From assembly GCA_030835825.1 (NCBI GenBank), contig JAURRA010000022.1, forward strand, positions 26,185 through 90,184: DNA of 64,000 nucleotides. Reading direction: 5' to 3'. The notes under the pieces were generated by a model that made no database searches, was not told where the DNA came from, and worked only from the letters and a program-made list of their open reading frames with translations. Of the stretch, positions 19,554 to 26,865 are shown in pieces; within the stretch, counting starts at the first letter, position 1; each line of letters opens with the position of its first letter. The stretch is from Flavobacteriaceae bacterium. GTDB taxonomy: Bacteria; Bacteroidota; Bacteroidia; Flavobacteriales; Flavobacteriaceae. The position numbers were made by a program, and so were the translations under genes.

Positions 19554-20030
19554 CTACTGTTCTTTAAATTTAACTTTTCCAGGATAATACAAAGCCGCAC
19601 GCTCTTCAAGATTTTCAATTTTGAAGCGACCTGTTTTATTTTGATAGGTATATCGGATCACACAATTCAAATCTGTTTGTCGAGGATAATTGGGCTTGTT
19701 CATTGTGGGCATTTGATTGCCGTACTCCTCCTTAGGATTGGAGGACATAATCATATCTGCAGTGCTGGTAAGATTGAATCTCGCCTTAAAACCGTTTGAG
19801 GTGGGTGTCATCGCCTGATGCTGATTTATAAAACTGACGGAATCCAAAATAACGGCAGGATTATCTAACGCCAGGACCAGTTCGTATCCTCTTCCCGAAT
19901 CGGACTGTCCAGAAATATATTCGTAGAAATAGGCTGAAAGCACAGGAGATGGTGGCGTGTCTTGAAGGGTCATTGCCGATTTACATGAGGTCAAAAGTAG
20001 GACAAATAGAAAATAGGGTTTAACATTCAT
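19554..20030 (-). CDS. Hypothetical lipoprotein
   Basis: 158 residues with a signal sequence and lipobox FVLLLTSCKS. I see no family. The mature part is predicted mostly beta, without repeats. The ATG at MNVKPYF is chosen because the -7 element TAGCTTTG lies just upstream and overlaps the alternative TTG start. First gene of the flippase-dut-TPR-DUF4292-EnvC operon, so an envelope role is likely but unproved. Confidence 0.7.
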   Translation of the reverse strand: MNVKPYFLFVLLLTSCKSAMTLQDTPPSPVLSAYFYEYISGQSDSGRGYELVLALDNPAVILDSVSFINQHQAMTPTSNGFKARFNLTSTADMIMSSNPKEEYGNQMPTMNKPNYPRQTDLNCVIRYTYQNKTGRFKIENLEERAALYYPGKVKFKEQ

Positions 20031-20048
20031 ATTAACTGATTTAGTTAA

Positions 20049-20056
20049 CAAAGCTA
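20049..20056 (-). promoter_or_regulatory. -7 promoter element of the envelope operon
   Basis: Minus-strand TAGCTTTG, a full match to TAnnTTTG, 18 bases before the lipoprotein ATG. Confidence 0.5.
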
Positions 20057-20126
20057 AGCAAAGTATTTTAGCTTATACCATATGCGGATCATCCAATAGT
20101 TGTGCAAAACAGCTTTGTCCTATTAA

Positions 20127-20146
20127 TCGCGCAAGACCCTGCGCGA
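20127..20146 (-). terminator. GC-rich hairpin downstream of atpG
   Basis: Perfect 7-bp stem TCGCGCA / TGCGCGA with a 6-base loop, about 130 bases past the atpG stop. No U-run follows on either strand, so it may be a weak or factor-assisted terminator or unrelated. The rest of the 200-base gap shows nothing else. Confidence 0.3.
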
Positions 20147-20273
20147 CAGCAGCAGATGTCGTACAACCCTAAACAAGATCTTGTAATTGATTCAAAGAAA
20201 ATATCCCCTTGAGACAGCCTACGGCTTAGAGGTTAAGTCTGAAAGATTGAACAAAACGAGCATCAGAAACTGG

Positions 20274-21128
20274 CTAACCATTCAAGGCCTCAGCACCGCC
20301 AACGATTTCAAGAATTTCATTGGTAATGGCAGCTTGCCTAGCCTTGTTGTAGGTCAATTTAAGCTGATCTCTTAGCTCAGTTGCATTGTCTGTGGCCTTG
20401 TGCATGGCAGTCATACGAGCGCCGTGTTCACTGGCGAAAGAATCGCGCACAGCTTTATAAAGCTGGGTTTTCAAGGCCTTTGGAATAAGTTGAGAGACTA
20501 TTTCTATTTTGTTAGGTTCAAAAATATAGTCCCCTTCAGCCTTTATCCCTTGAGCAGGAATTAATGGCAGAAAATTTTCAACCATCACTTCTTGGGTAGC
20601 CGCGTTTTTGAATTTATTGTAGACTATTTCAATTTTGTCGTATTCACCTGCTGCAAATCGCGTCATTAATTCGTCTGCAATTAAAGCAACGTTTCCAAAG
20701 GTCAAATCGTCGAAAACTGCACTGTGATTTGATATTACAACATCCTTTTTTGAAAAATTGTCATGTGCTTTTTTACCAATGGCCAAAAAATCTAATTGGG
20801 CATCGGTATACTGCTCTTTTATACCGGCAGCTGCCTTAAGTATATTGGAGTTAAACGCACCGCAAAGACCCCTGTTCGACGTAATTACGGCGACCAGCAC
20901 TTTTGTTACTGGACGCTGTTGCGTGAATTGACTGCCTGTATCTGAGTCCATAGTAGCGCTCAGGTTTTGAAGCAAATCAGTTAACTTATTGGAATAAGGA
21001 CGCATGGCAGTAATAGCGTCTTGCGCCTTTTTGAGTTTTGCAGCAGACACCATTTTCATGGCACTAGTGATTTGCATGGTTGATGAAACCGATGCGATCC
21101 TATTCCGTATGTCCTTTAAGTTAGCCAT
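20274..21128 (-). CDS. atpG: F-type ATP synthase gamma subunit
   Basis: Central rotor shaft of F1. 284 residues; the N-terminal coiled coil begins with the canonical LKDIRNRIASVSSTMQITSAMKMV pattern (residues 4-27), and the C-terminal helix has the TDNATELRDQLKLTYNKARQ pattern. Last gene of the atp cluster, 19 bases after atpA. No atpD or atpC follows, as is usual in Bacteroidota, where beta and epsilon are encoded elsewhere. Confidence 0.96.
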   Translation of the reverse strand: MANLKDIRNRIASVSSTMQITSAMKMVSAAKLKKAQDAITAMRPYSNKLTDLLQNLSATMDSDTGSQFTQQRPVTKVLVAVITSNRGLCGAFNSNILKAAAGIKEQYTDAQLDFLAIGKKAHDNFSKKDVVISNHSAVFDDLTFGNVALIADELMTRFAAGEYDKIEIVYNKFKNAATQEVMVENFLPLIPAQGIKAEGDYIFEPNKIEIVSQLIPKALKTQLYKAVRDSFASEHGARMTAMHKATDNATELRDQLKLTYNKARQAAITNEILEIVGGAEALNG

Positions 21129-21147
21129 TACTTAATTTAGTTGCTCA

Positions 21148-22722
21148 TTAATATTTAGAGGACAAATCCTTACAAACAGCCGTCAAGGTGTCTGTAATTT
21201 CGTCGGTAAGTTTGCCCGCTTTGAGTGCATCTAAAACATCTCGGTGCTTAGCATTCAAAAATTCTATAAAGTCTCGCTCAAATTCTTTTACCTTTTCAAC
21301 AGGTACATTTCTTAACAGGTTTTTCGATCCAGCGTAAATAATAGCCACTTGATCTTCCACTGTGTACGGATCGTTTTGAGCCTGTTTCAATATTTCCACA
21401 TTGCGTTTTCCTTTTTCGATAACGTTCAGTGTGGCTGCATCAAGGTCAGAACCAAATTTGGCAAAAGCCTCCAATTCACGATATTGCGCCTGATCTAATT
21501 TAAGTGTTCCTGCAACCTTTTTCATCGACTTGATTTGAGCCGAACCGCCCACTCTCGACACGGAAATTCCAACGTTAATCGCTGGACGTACCCCTGAGTT
21601 AAACAAATCCGATTCAAGGAAAATTTGACCATCCGTAATAGAAATCACATTAGTTGGGATATAGGCCGATACATCTCCCGCCTGAGTTTCAATAATTGGC
21701 AAGGCTGTAAGTGAACCGCCACCTTTAACCACTGGTCTTAAGGATTCTGGTAAGTCGTTCATGTTTTTGGCGATATCGTCATCGGCAATAACCTTGGCGG
21801 CACGCTCAAGTAAACGGGAGTGTAAATAAAATACATCCCCTGGATAGGCCTCACGTCCTGGAGGACGACGTAGCAACAGGGATACCTCACGGTAAGCCAC
21901 TGCCTGCTTTGACAAATCGTCATAGATAATCAGTGCTGGTCTTCCAGTATCTCTAAAATACTCTCCAATCGCAGCACCAGCAAAAGGGGCATAAACCTGC
22001 ATAGGCGCAGGATCAGAAGCATTAGCAGCTACGATGACCGTGTAGGCCATAGCTCCCTTATCTTCTAAAGTCTTAGCAATCCCTGCCACGGTTGATGCCT
22101 TTTGGCCCACTGCAACATAGACACAAAAAACCGGCTCACCTGCATCGTAAAATTCCTTTTGATTTAAAATGGTGTCGATGCAAACCGTTGTTTTTCCAGT
22201 TTGACGATCCCCAATAACCAATTCTCGTTGTCCACGTCCAACAGGAATCATAGCATCAATAGACTTTATTCCAGTCTGTAATGGCTCGTCTACAGGTTGA
22301 CGGAAAATAACTCCTGGTGCTTTGCGCTCCAAAGGCATTTCGTATAAGTCTCCTCCGATTGGGCCCTTGCCATCAATTGGATTCCCCAGCGTGTCGACAA
22401 CTCTTCCAACCATATTATCGCCTACTTTAATAGAAGCGATACGCTCTGTGCGTTTAACCGTTGCGCCTTCTTTAATGTCTTGTGAAGGACCTAATAACAC
22501 AACTCCCACATTGTCTTCTTCCAAGTTCAAGACAATCCCTTCAAGGCCATTTCCAAAATCTACAAGCTCGCCATATTGGGCGTTAGACAAACCATATACC
22601 CGGGCAATACCATCGCCAATGGTCAATACAGTTCCTACCTCATCCAGGGTTGCTCCAGAATGAACACCATCTAGTTGTTGTTTTAATATTGCTGAAATTT
22701 CAGCTGGTTTAACGTTTGACAT
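21148..22722 (-). CDS. atpA: F-type ATP synthase alpha subunit
   Basis: Non-catalytic nucleotide-binding subunit of F1, 524 residues. The P-loop is GDRQTGKTT (171-179, Lys177); the DELSEED-equivalent region and the conserved [20 protein letters not shown] arginine-finger neighbourhood follow. The N-terminal beta-barrel starts after a [13 protein letters not shown] helix that docks subunit delta. It starts 4 bases after the atpH stop. Confidence 0.97.
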   Translation of the reverse strand: MSNVKPAEISAILKQQLDGVHSGATLDEVGTVLTIGDGIARVYGLSNAQYGELVDFGNGLEGIVLNLEEDNVGVVLLGPSQDIKEGATVKRTERIASIKVGDNMVGRVVDTLGNPIDGKGPIGGDLYEMPLERKAPGVIFRQPVDEPLQTGIKSIDAMIPVGRGQRELVIGDRQTGKTTVCIDTILNQKEFYDAGEPVFCVYVAVGQKASTVAGIAKTLEDKGAMAYTVIVAANASDPAPMQVYAPFAGAAIGEYFRDTGRPALIIYDDLSKQAVAYREVSLLLRRPPGREAYPGDVFYLHSRLLERAAKVIADDDIAKNMNDLPESLRPVVKGGGSLTALPIIETQAGDVSAYIPTNVISITDGQIFLESDLFNSGVRPAINVGISVSRVGGSAQIKSMKKVAGTLKLDQAQYRELEAFAKFGSDLDAATLNVIEKGKRNVEILKQAQNDPYTVEDQVAIIYAGSKNLLRNVPVEKVKEFERDFIEFLNAKHRDVLDALKAGKLTDEITDTLTAVCKDLSSKY

Positions 22723-22726
22723 GATT

Positions 22727-23263
22727 CTATTGTAATGTTAATACTCTTTCTAATTGATTCAATTGATTGGTAATGCTCGCGTCATATTGTTGGTCTCCAA
22801 TACGTAAAACGAAGCCTCCAACAATACTCGGATCGATTACTTGCTCCAAGTTTACAGTTTTGTCGGTTAAAGCCTTTATTTTGGCTAATACTTGTGCCTC
22901 CAATTCAGCACTCATTGCGACTGCTGTGGTGACTTGTGCGGTGATTTTTCCTTGAGAAATATCAAAGGCAGACATATAAGCTTTCGCAACATCAGCCATT
23001 AGAGCCAGTCGTTTATTGGACTCTAAAAGTTCAAATAATTTGATTGAAAGCTCATGTGACGCGGGAAATCCCGACTTTAGAACACTAAGTTTCGTGGCGC
23101 CTTTGATGACTGCACTTGCCAATAAATTCTTCAAGGCTTCTGAGGCTTGGATAGATCCAGAAATCAAGACCATATCATCAAACACCTCTTGGGCCACCTG
23201 CTGTTCTTGGGCAGCACCCAACAGTGCTTTGGCATATCTTAAAGAAGCGCGATTTCCTGACAT
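22727..23263 (-). CDS. atpH: F-type ATP synthase delta subunit
   Basis: Peripheral stalk subunit that caps F1; 178 residues. The N-terminal helical domain has the [10 protein letters not shown] pattern, and the C-terminal part has [19 protein letters not shown], a strongly conserved delta motif. Gap to atpF is 2 bases. Confidence 0.95.
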   Translation of the reverse strand: MSGNRASLRYAKALLGAAQEQQVAQEVFDDMVLISGSIQASEALKNLLASAVIKGATKLSVLKSGFPASHELSIKLFELLESNKRLALMADVAKAYMSAFDISQGKITAQVTTAVAMSAELEAQVLAKIKALTDKTVNLEQVIDPSIVGGFVLRIGDQQYDASITNQLNQLERVLTLQ

Positions 23264-23265
23264 TG

Positions 23266-23766
23266 TTAGTTGATTTTAGCGTCCTTTAACAATGATTCAA
23301 CCAGGGCTTCTTGTTTTTGATCGTCGGACAATTCCGATTTCAATACTTTCTCTGCTATTTCAATGGAAAGCAGGGCTACTTGAGCTTTCAGCTCAGCAAT
23401 GGCCGACTCCTTCTCAGTAACTATGGCTAATTGTGCTTGTTGCATCAATTTGGTAGCCTCGGAACGCGCCTCGTCTTTAGCATCCTCAATCATTTTATTT
23501 TTCAAATCGCGAGCTTCTTTCAGCATAGCGTCTCTTTCCAAACGGGCTTCTTTGAGCAGTTTTTCGTTATCTGCCTGGAGATTTTTCATCTCCATTTTTG
23601 CTTTTTCGGCCGATTCGAGCGCTGTTTTGATACCTTGTTCGCGTTCGTCAACCGCGTCGAGGATAGGCTTCCAAGCGAATTTCTTTAACAAAAACAATAG
23701 TATAACAAAAGCGAGAGATTGCCATACAAATAGTCCGAGTGAAAATTCTTCTAATAGTTTTTCCAT
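23266..23766 (-). CDS. atpF: F-type ATP synthase b subunit
   Basis: Stator dimer subunit: one N-terminal membrane helix (about residues 10-26) then a long charged helix with the right-handed coiled-coil pattern (KKFAWKPILDAVDEREQGI). 166 residues. Its start lies about 80 bases after the atpE stop, the only sizeable gap in the operon, and that gap holds a strong hairpin. Confidence 0.95.
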   Translation of the reverse strand: MEKLLEEFSLGLFVWQSLAFVILLFLLKKFAWKPILDAVDEREQGIKTALESAEKAKMEMKNLQADNEKLLKEARLERDAMLKEARDLKNKMIEDAKDEARSEATKLMQQAQLAIVTEKESAIAELKAQVALLSIEIAEKVLKSELSDDQKQEALVESLLKDAKIN

Positions 23767-23789
23767 AGTCTAAAACTTAAATTGCATCA

Positions 23790-23836
23790 ATTTTTAATAA
23801 AAAACAATCTTGTAACCAACCGTTACAAGATTGTTT
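23790..23836 (-). terminator. 15-bp perfect hairpin with U-rich tail between atpE and atpF
   Basis: Read on the transcribed minus strand: AAACAATCTTGTAAC (23836-23822), loop GGTTG, GTTACAAGATTGTTT (23816-23802), then TTTATTAAAAATT. It begins 10 bases after the atpE stop. The shape is that of an intrinsic terminator, but it lies inside the operon, so partial termination or 3'-end stabilisation of an atpB-atpE message is likely. Confidence 0.75.
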
Positions 23837-23845
23837 AAGCATTCA

Positions 23846-24037
23846 TTAGACAGCGAATAAGGCTGCGAAACCAATACCTTCAATAAGTGCAGCTGCGATA
23901 AGCATAGCAGTTTGAATTTTTCCATAAGCCTCAGGCTGACGCGCGATAGCTTCCATTGCGGAACCACCGATACGACCAATACCCATACCTACTCCAATTA
24001 CTACTAAACCTGCACCTACGATTGCTGGAATTTCCAT
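23846..24037 (-). CDS. atpE: F-type ATP synthase c subunit
   Basis: Ring-forming proteolipid of two membrane helices joined by the polar loop with ARQPE. The ion-binding glutamate is in helix 2 (AALIEGIGF). Ser/Thr ligands typical of sodium-binding c-rings are absent next to it, which favours protons. At 63 residues it is short but in the range of Bacteroidota c subunits. Many copies per complex are needed relative to b, which fits the hairpin just downstream. Confidence 0.95.
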   Translation of the reverse strand: MEIPAIVGAGLVVIGVGMGIGRIGGSAMEAIARQPEAYGKIQTAMLIAAALIEGIGFAALFAV

Positions 24038-24073
24038 GATATATATATTAAAAATTAAACATTCAACTTACTA

Positions 24074-25150
24074 CTAATGCGCTTCTTCATGATGTTCCTC
24101 TACCGCAAAGCCAAAATACAAGGCCGAAAGCATTGTAAAAATGTAGGCTTGCAGTAAGGCTACCAGTACTTCGATCAAAGAAATGGCAAATGCCAATCCA
24201 AATGAAAGGGTACTTCCTAGCCAACTTTTGAAAATAAACATCAGTCCGATTAAACTCATTAACACAATGTGACCGGCTTGCATGTTCGCATACAAACGAA
24301 TCAAGAGTGAAAACGGCTTAATAAATACCCCTAATAATTCAATGGGGGCTAAAATAATTTTCATCGGTATTGGAACACCTGGCATCCAAAAAATGTGTTT
24401 CCAATAGTTCTTGTTTCCAGTTAAATTGGTAATCAAAAAAGTCAAAAGGGCTAAAGAAAATGTAATGGCGATGTTCCCAGTTACATTCACTCCGAGAGGT
24501 GTCAGACCAAAAATATTGAGAAACCAGATAAAGAAAAAGATAGTCAACAAATAGCTCATGTAGCGTTTATAGTGTTTTTCACCAATATTTGGGATGGCGA
24601 TATCATCCCTGATATATAAAACAATAGGCTCAAAAAAACGTCCGGCACCGCTTGCAACTCCCCGATTTGAGGCATATGATCGGGCCAAGCTGCGGAATAG
24701 GAAAAACATGAGCAGGCCTGTGATAAATATCATCACTACACTTTTAGTAATAGACAAATCCAAAGGCTTTGGGTTTGCAGGGTGATGCTGCTCGTCGTAG
24801 TTAATTGTTCCAGCCTCGTCGGTCTTGTAAATTTTATTGTGTTCAATGGCATAAAAAGCTCCATCTACTTCAGCCACAGACTCGCCGTGGTGAAATTTAG
24901 ACGAGGAAAATACCTTTAAACCATTATCCCATAGAATAATAGGTAAAGGAAAGCCTACGTAATGGTGAACGCCCTGCTGGTCTGTGTAAGAGGTAAGACT
25001 AAAATCGTAGGAATCTTGAAGGTGATGGGTGATATAGGCTTTAATTTCAGCCTTTTTGTCTGTTCCCTGCGTCTCGTTTGAGGCAGAAAGCATGGAGGTG
25101 AATCCTAAGAAAATGGATAAAAAAAGATTGTACTTAAATGCTCTATACAT
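24074..25150 (-). CDS. atpB: F-type ATP synthase a subunit
   Basis: Membrane stator with the proton half-channels. The C-terminal half has the five-helix core with the essential Arg in LLIRLYANMQAGHI and a C-terminal His/Glu-rich tail (EEHHEEAH). An N-terminal signal-like helix and a ~110-residue periplasmic extension precede the core, as in other Bacteroidota. I start at ATG (MYRAFKY); a TTG 15 bases upstream is possible. A TACCTTTG -7 element lies 32 bases before the ATG, so the a-c-b-delta-alpha-gamma block can be transcribed separately from the upstream genes. Confidence 0.94.
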   Translation of the reverse strand: MYRAFKYNLFLSIFLGFTSMLSASNETQGTDKKAEIKAYITHHLQDSYDFSLTSYTDQQGVHHYVGFPLPIILWDNGLKVFSSSKFHHGESVAEVDGAFYAIEHNKIYKTDEAGTINYDEQHHPANPKPLDLSITKSVVMIFITGLLMFFLFRSLARSYASNRGVASGAGRFFEPIVLYIRDDIAIPNIGEKHYKRYMSYLLTIFFFIWFLNIFGLTPLGVNVTGNIAITFSLALLTFLITNLTGNKNYWKHIFWMPGVPIPMKIILAPIELLGVFIKPFSLLIRLYANMQAGHIVLMSLIGLMFIFKSWLGSTLSFGLAFAISLIEVLVALLQAYIFTMLSALYFGFAVEEHHEEAH

Positions 25151-25181
25151 TATGCGCGATTTCAACTGCTTTAAATCGCTG

Positions 25182-25189
25182 CAAAGGTA
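25182..25189 (-). promoter_or_regulatory. -7 promoter element for the atpBEFHAG block
   Basis: Minus-strand TACCTTTG, full match to TAnnTTTG; a TTTG (25210-25207) lies 17 bases upstream as a possible -33 box, slightly closer than usual. Confidence 0.55.
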
Positions 25190-25262
25190 TGTTATTATGC
25201 ATTAAACAAAAAAGAATATTTTCCCTTTATTTTGGGCCTTATTAGTTCAATAAATACAGGGA

Positions 25263-25787
25263 TTACATCCGTTCAAATTCAATAGACAGCAACACTTCTC
25301 CCTGAAGATCTAGGGGCAACATCAGTTGTTCAAAGGGGAGGATCGCAGAAAACACCAAATTGCCCTCTGTCAACACATCGATAGTAAAAACTGTTGTTTC
25401 TCCCAGAAATTGGATAGTTAGTAAATCTCCCGACTTCGTCCAAAACGAATCGGTCTCAAAAAGATTGTTTGGCGTCATATAGTCCTCGGAACACTCGAAG
25501 TCGCTTACAGTTGTCATAAAGCCATAAGAGCCATCAGCAATAAAGCGGTTTGGGTTTTCTTGAAAATCGAAAGCAAAATCTTCATCGTAGCCAAGGGAAA
25601 TGATGTTTAAAGGCTCGTCTGGGCTGTAAAGATAACTCATGTTCGTGCCTGTAAAACTAATATTGACACCTTTCCATAAGCCCACAATACTTGGGTCGGG
25701 TAATTTTTGAGGTGTGATGGAGTCAGCATTACAGCCAGAAAAACATAAAACCGACAACATCAAAACGGATGTTAAGTAAGATCTCAT
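25263..25787 (-). CDS. Hypothetical lipoprotein inside the atp locus
   Basis: 174 residues; signal sequence with lipobox VLCFSGCNA (Cys19). The mature part looks like a lipocalin-type beta protein (GLWKGVNISF near the start, several short strands), but I cannot name a family. It is placed between the small membrane protein of the atpZ group and atpB and shares their strand, so it may be a late insertion in a conserved order. No sign that it belongs to the ATPase. Confidence 0.65.
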   Translation of the reverse strand: MRSYLTSVLMLSVLCFSGCNADSITPQKLPDPSIVGLWKGVNISFTGTNMSYLYSPDEPLNIISLGYDEDFAFDFQENPNRFIADGSYGFMTTVSDFECSEDYMTPNNLFETDSFWTKSGDLLTIQFLGETTVFTIDVLTEGNLVFSAILPFEQLMLPLDLQGEVLLSIEFERM

Positions 25788-25854
25788 AAGTAGGATGTTT
25801 TTAACCTGAATACAAGCACAGGATTCTAAAGAATTCTTGGCTTATGACAGTAAT

Positions 25855-26250
25855 TTATTTAATCAAAAACCGCGCCAAAGCCCTTGTTTCCATAAATAAT
25901 GCTATCAAATAGGGTACAAAAAAACCTCCGCTCTCAAGCAAAGTTATCTGACCATCCTGCAAGTATATTGGGCGGAAAACGAGGAAAAAAACTAGTATTT
26001 TTACGGTGCTGCCCGCCAAAAATAAAAAGCCCACATAGGTCCTGACAGCATTGTAAAACCAAAAGATCAGACTTACTATGGCCCAAGCTAAAACAAAATT
26101 GAAGCCATAGGCCCTCAACAGAAAAGCATCCTTAGGCTGAAAATGATTCAGAGATAGTAGGCTCCAGTGTATGGCAAGGCCAACAGACAAGACTAAAAAA
26201 AGTTGCGTTGAAAATCGAAAAATAGCCTGTCTTTGCTCTTTTGGCGTCAT
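25855..26250 (-). CDS. Small membrane protein next to AtpZ (DUF6168-like)
   Basis: 131 residues with four predicted membrane helices (LFLVLSVGLAIHWSLL, FNFVLAWAIVSLIFWFY, VGFLFLAGSTVKILVFFLVF, GGFFVPYLIALFMETRAL). The ATG overlaps the atpZ stop as ATGA, so translation is coupled. In outline it matches the AtpI/DUF6168-type proteins found between atpZ and atpB in Flavobacteriales and may help c-ring assembly or Mg2+ supply; that role is inferred from position. Confidence 0.65.
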   Translation of the reverse strand: MTPKEQRQAIFRFSTQLFLVLSVGLAIHWSLLSLNHFQPKDAFLLRAYGFNFVLAWAIVSLIFWFYNAVRTYVGFLFLAGSTVKILVFFLVFRPIYLQDGQITLLESGGFFVPYLIALFMETRALARFLIK

Positions 26251-26483
26251 GAGTGAAAGTTTTTTAATTGTCGATTTAAAAAATAGAATGACACCACAAT
26301 GCCAAATAAGCAGCAAATAATCACAAAGAGCTTTTTGTCGTTGTTATATTGGGAATCAAGCCATAAACCCAATTTGACAAAAAGGAATATAGTAACTCCC
26401 ATTTGTCCACTGAAAGCGGTCAAACTAAGGGCCTTCTTAAGCTGTTTTTTCTTCTTTCTGGGGGCCTGAGGCTCTTTGCTCAC
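26247..26483 (-). CDS. AtpZ/AtpI-family F0F1 accessory membrane protein
   Basis: 78 residues: a very basic N-terminus (RKKKKQLKKAL) and two membrane helices (MGVTIFLFVKLGLWLD and FVIICCLFGIVVSFYFL), the pattern of AtpZ/AtpI accessory proteins. The only sensible start is GTG, which lies 47 bases inside the end of the bactofilin gene in another frame. The overlap implies coupled translation. Confidence 0.72.
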   Translation of the reverse strand: MSKEPQAPRKKKKQLKKALSLTAFSGQMGVTIFLFVKLGLWLDSQYNNDKKLFVIICCLFGIVVSFYFLNRQLKNFHS

Positions 26484-26862
26484 TTCCTAAGGATTTAATA
26501 GCGCCTCTCATACTACAGTTGGCATTGAACGTAGCGCCTGGCTCGACCGACAACTTTCCAATAATTACTTCTCCGTCAATATGAGCTGTATCCTTGAGCA
26601 CAAGTGTGCCTGTTAATTCAATTTTCCCTGAAAACTTTCCTTCAATATCGGCATTGACTCCTTTGAGCTGTCCCTTTATCGATCCCATTTTCCCAACAAC
26701 AACTTTACCCTGTGTTGTCAAATTTCCTTCAAGGGAGCCGTCGATACGAATGGGGGAGTTAGAAGTAATATTGCCAATCAATTTGGTGTCTTGCGCTATG
26801 ATATTTTGCTGTGCGCCATTTGAATTCAATCCCATATGCTGGTATTTTGATTTTAGTAACAT
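26437..26862 (-). CDS. Bactofilin family cytoskeletal protein
   Basis: 141 residues with a right-handed beta-helix built of short repeats, each with Gly at turns (IRIDGSLEGNLTTQGKVVVG and the following rungs). Bactofilins self-assemble without nucleotide and anchor envelope enzymes. The C-terminal tail is polar (RASGPQKEEK). It starts 3 bases after the sprE stop; a second ATG at 26835 is a plausible alternative start. Its company with a T9SS lipoprotein and the atp accessory genes is typical for the order. Confidence 0.88.
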   Translation of the reverse strand: MLLKSKYQHMGLNSNGAQQNIIAQDTKLIGNITSNSPIRIDGSLEGNLTTQGKVVVGKMGSIKGQLKGVNADIEGKFSGKIELTGTLVLKDTAHIDGEVIIGKLSVEPGATFNANCSMRGAIKSLGSEQRASGPQKEEKTA

Positions 26863-26865
26863 CGT

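Noticed and set aside
20187..20375. Small ORF reaching into the end of atpG
   Set aside because: Half of it is antisense to the conserved gamma-subunit C-terminus; no promoter or family support.
23399..23773. 124-codon open frame opposite atpF
   Set aside because: Ser/Phe-rich mirror of the coiled-coil codons of subunit b; a common artefact.
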